The notes below the pieces were generated by a model, which was not told the DNA's origin, did not search any database, and saw nothing but the letters and a program-made list of their open reading frames with translations. Positions 10,098 to 18,728 of a stretch of DNA of 64,000 nucleotides are shown piece after piece. Origin of the DNA: Blastocladiella emersonii ATCC 22665 (lineage: Eukaryota; Blastocladiomycota; Blastocladiomycetes; Blastocladiales; Blastocladiaceae); NCBI GenBank assembly GCA_025594325.1, contig JANHCV010000011.1, forward strand, positions 1,116,001 through 1,180,000, read 5' to 3'. The position numbers were made by a program, and so were the translations under genes. The stretch's first letter is position 1; every line of letters begins with the position of its first letter.

Positions 10098-10592
10098 ATG
10101 TCCAAGTCCGAGGTCAAGCGCACCTGCTGCGGCTGCATCGACATTCGTAAGGGGGTTATCGGGCTCCTCGTCATTGAATTCATATTTCCGCTCGCCGCCG
10201 CTGCCCTCCTCTTTGTCGGCGGCAAGGTGGTGAGCGCCGCGGCCAAGGACGGCGGCCTCGTCGACGAGAAGGGCAACGTGATCGCCAACAAGGACGAGAC
10301 CAACGACGTCAAGCTGGTCGTCTACATTGCCGCCGCCGTGTTTGGTCTCCAGGCCCTGTGGACGCTGTTCGGTCTGTTCGCCGCCATCAAGCGCAAGGTC
10401 GGCGCCTTCAAGGTCTTCTCGTACATCACGGCCGTCTTCGCGATCCTCAACATCGTCAACGCCGTCATGAACCTCTCGGCTAGCAATATCGCCGGCGCCC
10501 TCCTCACGCTCTACTTCACCTACGTGTTCATCCAGTACTCCAAGACGATGCGCGAGGAGCTCGAGGAGAAGGCTGGCCACGGCTCGGCCTAA
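10098..10592 (+). CDS. Tetraspan membrane protein of the CC-motif family, copy 4
   Basis: An intronless 164-residue frame that begins directly with the family motif (MSKSEVKRTCCGCIDIRKGV). Four helices are clear: LLVIEFIFPLAAAALLFV, a second starting VVYIAAAVFGLQALW, a third after KRKVGAFKVFSYI, and a fourth ending in TYVFIQYSKTM. The loop between helices 1 and 2 is hydrophilic and charged (about 30 residues, DEKGNVIANKDETND). The tail is short and acidic/basic. It is closest to the next gene at 11211. It lies in the same orientation as all array members and lacks the long N-terminus of copies 1-3. Function unknown; probably a plasma-membrane or endomembrane protein. Confidence 0.78.
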   Translation: MSKSEVKRTCCGCIDIRKGVIGLLVIEFIFPLAAAALLFVGGKVVSAAAKDGGLVDEKGNVIANKDETNDVKLVVYIAAAVFGLQALWTLFGLFAAIKRKVGAFKVFSYITAVFAILNIVNAVMNLSASNIAGALLTLYFTYVFIQYSKTMREELEEKAGHGSA

Positions 10593-11122
10593 GGCGTCCG
10601 TGTGTGTAGTGTGATTGTTTGATATACTTAGAGGGACCTCGTACCCGGTTTTGCTCCTCCTTTCATGTCTTGCGTCGCGAGTGAGATAAACTTGTCGTGG
10701 AGGTCGTCGTGCTCCTAAAGGCGCGAGGCTCGGCACAGTCTTGTTTCTTGAGGTGCGAGGCTCGGCTTCGCTGGTCAACGAACGCGTGCCTGAGTTGCGG
10801 CACGTCGCGAGTGGGTGAGTCTGAGAAGCGTCAGGCAAAACCGCGTCTAACTGACTGCCTTAACGTCGAATGTCCCATGCACAACACCTCGTTCCACACG
10901 CATTGATACTGAGCGGGGAAACGTCGAAGACGAAACCCCTCGACGCGCCCGCGTCGAAACACTTGGCGCGTCAATCAATCATGTGACGTCGGAGGGAACG
11001 CGAGACCACCCGGATGAGACACGCGCGCTCGCTCCGCTTCCACCGCACCCTGCTTTGCGGTGTTGCTTGGCGACCACGCCCACTGCGTTGCAGCGCGGGT
11101 ACGGAACGTAGGGCGCGGCGCG
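10593..11122. other. Intergenic between tetraspan copies 4 and 5
   Basis: About 530 bases with no convincing ORF. It contains a local near-repeat (GCGCGAGGCTCGGCACAGTC near 10723 against GGTGCGAGGCTCGGCTTCGC near 10752) and the promoter region of the next gene. Confidence 0.4.
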
Positions 11123-11128
11123 TATAAA
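11123..11128 (+). promoter_or_regulatory. TATA box of tetraspan copy 5
   Basis: TATAAA sits in an otherwise GC-rich stretch (GGCGCGTATAAAGCTCTGCGG), 83 bases before the ATG at 11211. That is a plausible distance for a core promoter with a short 5' UTR. Confidence 0.55.
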
Positions 11129-11210
11129 GCTCTGCGGCGCCCCCGCGCTCGCTGCAGCCCCGCACAAACGCGTACACTCAAAGCAACGGATCATCATCAC
11201 CGCATCAACC

Positions 11211-11705
11211 ATGTCCGAAGGAAAGCGCCACTGCCTCTGCTGCGTCGACCTGCGTCGTGGTATCATTGCGCTGCTCGTGCTCGAGTTCATCGTGACTGTG
11301 GCGGCGGCCGTGCTGCTGGCGCTCGGCGTCGCGGGCATCAAGGTCAACGCGGCGGCCAACAACGGCAACGTCGTCGACAACGGCAAGGTGGTTGCGGGCA
11401 AGGACGATGTCACGGAGGTCACGACGTACGCGCTTGTTGGCGCGGCCATCTACGGCGCGCAGGCCGCATGGACGCTGTTCGGTCTCATCACCGTCCTCAA
11501 GCGCAAGGTCCACGGGTTCTCCATCTTCGCCAAGGTCACGGCCGTATTCACCCTCCTCAACATCGTAAGCCTCGCCCTCACGCCCAACGGCGGCTCGATC
11601 GCAGGCGCCCTGCTGTCGGCCTACGTGTCCTACGTGTTCCTGCGCTACGCCAAGACGATGCGCATCGATGAGCAGCACCAGAAGTTGGGCCAGTCGGATG
11701 TCTAG
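11211..11705 (+). CDS. Tetraspan membrane protein of the CC-motif family, copy 5
   Basis: An intronless 164-residue frame, the same length as copy 4 and similar along its whole length: MSEGKRHCLCCVDLRRGIIALLV at the start, a charged loop (NNGNVVDNGKVVAGKDD), helix 2 (ALVGAAIYGAQAAWTLFGL), KRKVHGFSIFAKVTAVF, helix 4 and YVFLRYAKTM. The Cys pair is shifted (HCLCCVD). The clear TATA box 83 bases upstream suggests strong or regulated expression. It ends the same-strand array that begins at 5989. Function unknown. Confidence 0.78.
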   Translation: MSEGKRHCLCCVDLRRGIIALLVLEFIVTVAAAVLLALGVAGIKVNAAANNGNVVDNGKVVAGKDDVTEVTTYALVGAAIYGAQAAWTLFGLITVLKRKVHGFSIFAKVTAVFTLLNIVSLALTPNGGSIAGALLSAYVSYVFLRYAKTMRIDEQHQKLGQSDV

Positions 11706-12386
11706 AGTATACACGCACCGTATGTCCGTATGCCCGTATGGTTCGCACAGTTAGTTGGCCTTTTGAGTGAGGTTTTGCTTCGATTCATACGATGTGCACC
11801 GCCTACGTGCGAAGGCGACCTCGCCCCCGAAGGGGGTGTGCCCCGAGTGCGACAGACACGCAAGTGATGGCGATCGCGATGGTGTGGCGCAGCACGTCTG
11901 GCGATGGACAACGGGAGGTTGTTTCAGGATCTCGGCGCCACACGTGGGACTGAACCACACGCGGCCGGTCCGCTTTCCCCCCACCCGTCCCCGCGATCTC
12001 GCCCCGGCGGTCGCGCCTGCACGTTCGCGTCATCGTGCAGTGTCGAGATCGTGGCAGCGACGGTGCGTTCCCGCCCGCCTTGCCTCGCGGCCTGCATGAA
12101 GATCGCGGGGGGCAAGGACGGCGGTGTCAATCAGGGCCTTCCGCTTCCGGCGTCGAACACCGCATCGCCTGCCATTCCTGACCGCGGCCGCGCACGCTTA
12201 CCTGTAATCACCGCGCCCCTTCCTCATTGGCCGGCCGCGAAGTTTGCCGCGGCCGCGGCCGTCCACTCAACAGCGGGGCCAGCCTCGCGCACGTTGCACC
12301 GTGTCCCGCTCCCCACGATTCGTCCTCTCTCCCTCTCCCCTGATCTGTTCCCACACCGACTTTGCTCTGTATCATACGCCAACGAC
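11706..12386. other. Intergenic upstream of chitin synthase A
   Basis: About 680 bases. ORFs overlapping on both strands are GC-driven shadows. I see no repeat or RNA gene; this should hold the chitin synthase promoter. Confidence 0.4.
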
Positions 12387-14707
12387 ATGTACATTGGAGG
12401 GTGGCTCCACGACTTCTTGGGAGGGCTGCTCGTCTTCGTCGCCGCGACGACGATCCTGTTCGCGGTCTTCCACTGGTTCTTCCACGTCGTCCGTATCAAA
12501 TCAGCCCCGACCTGCGCAGCTACTGGCATCACGCTCATTTCTGTTGCTGGATGCGTGTAGTGGTGCTTCATCGAGATCGCCAAGATCGGCTACAATGAAG
12601 GCCGCGTCGGCTCGGTGCAGACCTTCAACTCGGGCGAGGGCCCCGGCCGTATAGCCATGTGCGTCGTGCTCGGGCTGGCGTACTCGGCCTTCATCGTCTT
12701 CTTCCTCGGCGTGATCGTCGTGTTCATCTCGTTCAAGGATTTCGCGCCGCGCTGGATGTGGATAGTCGACGCGCCGCTCGACGCGAACCAGCTGCTGTCC
12801 ATCTTCGTCGTCTTCTTCGTCATCTACGCGATCCCGTCCGTCATCGCCGCCGTCACCACCACGCTCGTCTTCATCCACGACCGCTGGAAGATGAGCTCGC
12901 TCAAGAAGGACCGCCAGGCGGCCGTTGCGGGCGGGCTCGAGGGCGGCAACGGTAACGCCAGCGCGCCCGTGTCGTACCACTGGGACAAGACGGTTGTGCT
13001 GTGCGTGCCCGTGTACATGGAGCCGCTGTCAAACCTGCTGTCGACCATCAGCGCGATTGCCGACAGCGACTACCCACCCGACAAGATCCAGGTGCTCGTC
13101 GGCTTCGATGACGACAGCACCAAGACGCTGACCATGATGCACACCATCGAGCGCATCCTGTCGGGCGGCGAGATCCGCGGGTACGACCGCGCCGACGACT
13201 CGAGCAACAGCAGCAACGTGTCGGGTTCGGGATCCGGTCCGGGCGCGGGCGACAGCGGCCTGTACATGATGGGGTCGGGCGACCTCGGCGACCGCGAGAC
13301 GTACCCGCCGAGCTACGACACGCTGCCGGCGGCCGACGGCCGCAACAAGTACAACGGGCTGCTCAAGATCGCCAACTACGCGCGGTCGTCGGTCGACGTG
13401 CGCCAGTCGCCCGTGTCGCGGCCGCAGTCGCTCGACTACTCGAACGTCGAGCACGACCCGCGCACCATCGAGACGAGCTACCGCAGCATCAACTACACCA
13501 TCTCGCGGTTCGAGCACGGCGGCAAGCTGCACACGCAGGCCAAGATGTTCGCCATGATCCAGGACCGCGTCGAGTCGGGCCAGTACCCGCGCGACTCGCT
13601 CATCTTGTTCGTCGACAGCGACACGACGCTGGTGCCGTCGACGATCCGCAAGTTTGTCGACCATTTCGAGGTGCACAAGAGTCGCCACGCCGCAACTGGT
13701 ACGCCGATGTGCATTGCTGCGATCCTTTCCTTGTACTGACACGCGCTGGACCCTCGCTCAGGCTTCATCCTGTCGCGCAACGGCCACGGTCACAACTTCC
13801 TGCAGCAGCTCCAAGACGCACGTGCTCTCGAATCGCCGCTTCCCGCCCACCGAGCCCCACTCACTCACCCGCCCGCAATGCGTAGGCCGAGTACATTTAC
13901 ATGCAGCTGTCGATGCGGTTCACCGAGGCGTCGTTCGGGAGCGTGACGTGCATGCCGGGCGCGCTGACCATGATCAAGTACGAGACCATGGCGGAGCTGG
14001 CCAAGCTGTACTTCCACCAGGCCGACGTGGACTCGACGTTCGAGTTCTGCCGGCGCAAGCTGGGCGAGGACCGGTTCCTGACGCACCTGGCCATGGAGTA
14101 CCTGGGCCCGTTCGCGATCGGGTTCGTGCCCGACGCCGTATCCAAGACCGAGGCACCCGGCAACGCGTACGACCTGCTGCGGCAGCGTCGGCGGTGGCTG
14201 CTCGGGTCGTTGACAAACGAGGTCTACATGATCACGACGCCGTCGTTCGTGCTCAAGTTCCCCGCCCTGATCGCGCTGCGCATCCTCAACATCTTCCGCC
14301 TCGGCGGCACGCTCTTCTACCTCCTCGCGCTCGAGTACATCATCGTCGGCATCCTGTACCCGGACGACTTCATTGCGTCCGACGTCATCTACGTGATCGG
14401 GATCCCGCTGCTCATCTGGATCTTCCTCGCGGTCTGGGCGCTCTGGCAGCGCCGGTACAAGACGCTCTTCTTCTTCTTCCTCTACATCCTCCTCAACCAG
14501 TTCATGGAGCTCGGGTACTACGGGTACGCGCTCTGGACGCTGCGCGAGCGGACGTGGGGCGGGCCGCGCGCGGCCGGCGAAGAAGAGGAGGAGGGCGAGG
14601 AGGGCGCGGCCGATGGCGATGCCGCTGCAGCGGCGGCGACGGACGGTGGCGCGTCCGCCCTGGGTTCTACGGCGCCCAACAGCGGGTTCGTCGTCCGCCA
14701 GGGCTGA
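12387..14707 (+). CDS. Chitin synthase-like family 2 glycosyltransferase, copy A
   Basis: Four exons (12387-12488, 12561-13698, 13762-13817, 13886-14707) encode 705 residues. Exon 1 is a membrane anchor (WLHDFLGGLLVFVAATTILF). Two more helices precede the catalytic domain (VVLCVPVYMEPL onward). Catalytic signatures are FVDSD (DSD at 386-388), GEDRFL (EDR at 493-495) and QRRRW (532-536), the set expected of processive GT2 chitin synthases that polymerise GlcNAc from UDP-GlcNAc at the plasma membrane. Four C-terminal helices form the translocation channel, then an acidic tail. Intron 3 (13818-13885) needs a GC-AG donor (GCACGT) to keep LQD-AEYIYMQ in frame; intron 1 uses GTCCGT. From 13671 to 14574 the DNA, introns included, matches copy B. 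A hyaluronan- or cellulose-synthase-like GT2 is less likely given QRRRW plus the fungal context. Confidence 0.82.
13671..14574 (+). repeat. 904-bp tract identical to 40172-41075
   Basis: By eye every base matches the copy B tract at a constant offset of 26501, including introns 2 and 3. Immediately outside, differences start (GAG versus GAA on the left, CGGCCGG versus CGGCGGG on the right). Confidence 0.85.
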
Positions 14708-15000
14708 TCCCTCTCGCGCCTCGCTCCGCCTCGCAGTCGCGTCGTTCACGCGCGCGCGCGGCAATTACCCTCGATTCCATTGCGACGTTGCATTCTGCAG
14801 TGCTCTGTCTTCATTATATCCTAGTTGTGTTCACCATCGCCCTCTTGAGCCTTGAGGTGGCGCGACGCGTCCCTGTTCCGTTCGTGCGGCGCCGCCCCTG
14901 TCAATCGCTCCTGATCCCTGACTCCGCGGTTCATACAGCCATCTCGATGCGATCATGGGTGGCTCAGCACCGCTGCTCTCTCATTCACAAACAGAATGCA

Positions 15001-17214
15001 ATGAAGCCCCCGAAATCATGTAATGCAACCCGACAGCGCCGGATCACGGTGCCCATGCTCGTGGCCATCGCCGCGGCCACCGTGCTGCTCATCGCACCGA
15101 CCGTGGCCGCGGACCCGGACCCGTCGTGGCTCAGCTGGGGCAGCAGCAGCACTCCCTCCGCCCCGGCTGCCGGCCTGCAACCTGCCACGGCCAACGGGAG
15201 CGGCGGCGCCAGCGAGTCCGGCCTCATAGCGCATCAGCAGGGCGAGGAGTGGATCCGGTCGATCCGTAAGCAGTCGCAGGAGGAGCTCGCGTTCCTCGAG
15301 CAGGGCCGCATGTCGCTGCAAAAGTACGAGTCCCAGAGCCACGACTGCTACAAGGAGGCCGCGTACTCGCTGCAGACCGGGTGCAAGGAGCTCACGGCGA
15401 CTGAGGAGGAGAAGCAGCAGTGTACGGGGCCGCGCTACACGGGTGTGATGCGCGGGGAACTGACGGTGATGTATAGATGCGATCCGACTGACGCTGTGCG
15501 AGGTGGCCACGGCCAACGTCAACGTGCCCGTGCAGTGTCTCGTTGCGAACCCGGGCACGTCGTGTGTTGAGTACGTCTTCCCCTCACTCGCTCTCGCACC
15601 TCGCCCTAACCTCTAATCGCCCCGCAGAGCTCTCCACCAAGTCCCACAACTCTGGACCTCCTACTCAGGCTACCGGCGGGACGTCCTCGCCATGTGCTAC
15701 GCGGTGCGACACGCGATCGAGCGAGAGCTCGTCGAAGCCCTCTTCTACAACCTGACCCTGACGCAGCTCGTCAACAACAACCTGCTCCACGCGCACACGC
15801 GCGACGTCGCCGAGATGCACGTGCGTGAGCTCGCGGCTCTCGCCAACGTGTCGCTCGCACAGGACCGCCTCGTCGCGCAGTCCGCGCAGGCGGCCGAGAT
15901 CACGCGCGCGGTCGCGGCGAACGTCACGGATCTCGCGGCGGGCGTCGCGGGGGTCGCAAGAACGGTTGAAGCGGTCGATCGCGCGCAGGAGATGATGATG
16001 GGCGCGGTCGAGGCGTGGCGCGGCCAGCTTGCCGGGTGGATCGACAGGATGGCCGCGGAGGCGGGCGAGGCGCGGCGCGCGCTCGATGGGGTGGCGAGCG
16101 GCGTCGGCGTGGTCCAGGATCAGGTCAAGGGCGTCGCGCAGGCGCAGGCCGAGGCGAAGCGCGCGAGCGAGGCGCTGGCGGTACGTGTGCTTCGCGTCGA
16201 GGAGAGCGACGTGATGTGTGGGCTGATGGCGTCGACGGTGTAGGCGTGGCTCGAACTGTTCCAGCGCGCGACGCAGAACCAGACCTCACACCTCCTTGGC
16301 GTACGTCCCCCACCCCACACCCTCCCCACACATTCCCTAACCCTCCTCCACCCGTCCAGGCGCTACAAAACGTCGACTCCGCACTCGCAACGCACCACGC
16401 GCAGTGGTCTGCAGCCGCCGCCGACCAGCTCGCGTGGATCCACTCGGCGCAGTCGGCGCTCGTGTCGCTGACGGCCGAGCACGCGGCGCAGCGCGCGGCC
16501 GCCGACGAGTGGATCCGCGGGCTCGCGGCCGCGCACGCCACGGTCGCGAACCGCGTGGCCACGCTCGAGGGCGAGCTCGCGTCGCATGCGTCCAAGCAGC
16601 GCGATCATTTGGCAAACGTCACGGCGGCGCTCGCCGAGGTCCGCGCGCAGTCCGAGGCCGTGGCCGTTGGCGTGGCGACGGCGCGCGCGGTGCTCGGGGA
16701 CCGCGGGATCGCCGTCGCGGTGTCGGTCATGGTCGCGGCGGCGGTGCGCTTGGTCGGGATACGGGGGACGGTCGCGGGCGTGGTCATTTGTACGGCTCGA
16801 CTCAAGCGATGTGGTGCCGCTGGGACTGACCTTACGCGAGTGCGTAGTTGCGGCGACCCAGGCGCCGATCGGCGAGTGGGCCGAGCAAGTCAGCGACGCG
16901 GGCGCCGTGATGGCCAAGGCGGCGGCGGAGTGGTGGGTCGTGGCCGCGGTACGTGGTCTCTCTCACTCTCACTGTCGTCAACGATCGCTCACCCTCAGCG
17001 CTCGTAGATCGCCTTGACGAGCGTGGCCGTGGCCGTGTTGGCGTGGCGCCGATCGGCAGCAGTCGAGGACGAGCAAGGCGCTGGCGAACAGGAGCCGCTC
17101 GCCGACATCGAGACCAAGGAACCGGCGAAGCCGCTGCGCGAGAAGAAGATCAAGTGGAAGCGGTGGCGGCCGACGCTGAGCGACCTCGAGGGCAACCCGA
17201 TCGAGCGCGTGTAG
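15001..17214 (+). CDS. KAR5: KAR5-like nuclear fusion (karyogamy) protein
   Basis: Seven exons (15001-15421, 15477-15570, 15628-16180, 16244-16300, 16360-16789, 16848-16948, 17008-17214) give 620 residues. All six introns are 55-63 nt, begin GTACG and end TAG or CAG. A signal peptide (VPMLVAIAAATVLLIAPTVAA) leads to the Cys-rich domain of the KAR5/GEX1/Brambleberry family: CYKEAAYSLQTGCKEL, then YAIRLTLCEVATA and ALHQVPQLWTSYSGYRRDV, both rebuilt across introns. A long Ala-rich coiled-coil region follows (about 210-480), then hydrophobic segments at about 489-521 and 545-566 and a basic tail. KAR5 proteins act at the nuclear envelope/ER during fusion of gamete nuclei, so this suggests a sexual cycle. 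In-frame ATG at 14947 is an alternative start. Confidence 0.8.
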
Positions 17215-17243
17215 TTCAGTCAGTTGAGCAGGTGTATATTCAA

Positions 17244-17714
17244 TCAGAGCTTGAGCGCCATGTGGACGTGCGGGATCCCCTCCTCCATGAACACCTCGGG
17301 ACTCGTCACGACGTAGCCGAGCTTGGCGTAGAACCCGGCCTTGTCCTCCTGCGCGTGGATCAGGACCTGCGCGAACCCCAGCGCGCGCATGTGGTCGTGG
17401 GCCATGACGCACAGCTGCTTGCCGACGCCGCGGCCGCGCGCCGCAGCCAGCGTCGCGACGCGGCCCAGCACCGCGTCGTGCTGCGGGAGGTCGGGCGACG
17501 GGAAGATGCGGCAGGTGCCGAGCGGTTCGCCCGTCGCGGCATCGACGGCCAGGAAGTGCGCCGTCGTCGGCTGGTGGTCGATCTCGTCCAGCTCGTTCTC
17601 GGCGGGCACCTTCTGCTCGTCGACAAACACGTCGAAGCGCACGCGGAACGCTAGCTTGAGGTCGGCCTCGGTCGCGACGGCGCGGTACAGCACGGGGGCG
17701 GGAGTCGATGGCAT
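17244..17714 (-). CDS. GNAT-family N-acetyltransferase
   Basis: One exon, 156 residues. The order of motifs fits the compact GNAT fold that transfers acetyl from acetyl-CoA: an N-terminal FRVRFDVFVDEQKVP segment (common in ElaA/YjcF-like acetyltransferases), a central strand with GTCRIF, and the acetyl-CoA pyrophosphate loop RGRGVGKQL (family consensus Q/R-x-x-G-x-G/A). HAQEDKAGFYAKLGY then ends the domain as in other GNATs. The substrate cannot be read from sequence. It is convergent with KAR5, with 29 bases between the stop codons. Confidence 0.82.
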   Translation of the reverse strand: MPSTPAPVLYRAVATEADLKLAFRVRFDVFVDEQKVPAENELDEIDHQPTTAHFLAVDAATGEPLGTCRIFPSPDLPQHDAVLGRVATLAAARGRGVGKQLCVMAHDHMRALGFAQVLIHAQEDKAGFYAKLGYVVTSPEVFMEEGIPHVHMALKL

Positions 17715-18728
17715 GGGTTACTGCAGCAAGTCGGAGTGCAAGTTGATGGTGGTGAGTGCAGTGGGGCGAGAGGAGGGTTCTTGAAGGGCTGGCCGGCGGC
17801 AGGGACCGGCCGAGAGGCGCGGCGCGTCCGCGGCAAGTCCGACGGCGCTTCTCTCGCGCCCCGGGCTCGCTCGCGGACACGAGTGCGGCGCAGCAACAGG
17901 AGGAGCACTCGCCGCGCAATGGACGCCGGAAGCCCGGGTCAACTGATCGAGCGAGGAGTACATACACGCCTCGGCGGAACCGCCTGGAAGCCCGCCGGCG
18001 CCCCCGATACGCCTGCGGCGTCACGCCGGGACTCGCGTGGCACGTGTGGGCGCGTCAATGGCGGCGCTAGACCGAGGCCATGCGATTGTGAAACGAGGCG
18101 CGCGCTACGAGCGAGAGGAGGGTGATGACTCGGGTGGTGGTGGCGCAGCGGCCGGGATGCGTCGTCGGAGGTGGTCGGCCACCAAGGCGGACAGCCGGAC
18201 TTCGCTCCCGGGACGACGGCCATGGCCATGGCCACGGTCACGATGGCCGCGATGGCCGCGATGGCCACGGCGGCCACGGCGGAAGTACAAAGCGGTGGAG
18301 GTGATGACGAGGGCCGCGGCGGCGGCCAGCTCGCCGCTCAGCGCAGCACACTCCGCTGCCGCTCTCCAGCACAAACTCAGTCCCCCCGCTACGCAACGCA
18401 ACGCAACTTTAACTCGGTGCAACTGCACCCTCGCCACGCCCAACGCACCGCCCGCCCGCGCGCCTGCCCGCATCCGCGCCGCCCGCCGTGAGCGAGTGCG
18501 CCAACGACCCTCGGTCCCGTTGTGGGCCTCCTGCTCTCGCCACCGCACTCGCCTCTTTCGGCCGCAACACCTGCGCTGCATCGCCGACCGCCGTTCGGGC
18601 ATCGTATCGGATTCGCCGCCTGCCGTGTGCTTTGCGGCAACACCGCCACACCCACCACGGACACGGAACCTGGTGCAACTGCGCACCGCTCGCCCTTCCC
18701 TCTCCCGCCTCTCGAAGCAGACGCCGCC
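17715..18728. other. Intergenic, divergent promoter of GNAT and HECT genes
   Basis: About 1 kb. A simple repeat of GATGGCC/CACGG units lies at about 18222-18285. Long Arg/Pro-rich ORFs on both strands are shadows of GC bias. No RNA gene seen. Confidence 0.4.

Noticed and set aside
9285-10098. N-terminal extension joining tetraspan copies 3 and 4 in one frame
   Set aside because: The frame runs through intergenic repeat unit 3 in a non-conserved reading; copy 4 has its own ATG matching copy 5.
15442-15476. 34-nt intron option (GTGTGATG...TATAG) in the KAR5-like gene
   Set aside because: The 55-nt intron starting GTACGG at 15422 fits the local donor consensus and length and gives the family sequence KQQYAIRLTLCE.
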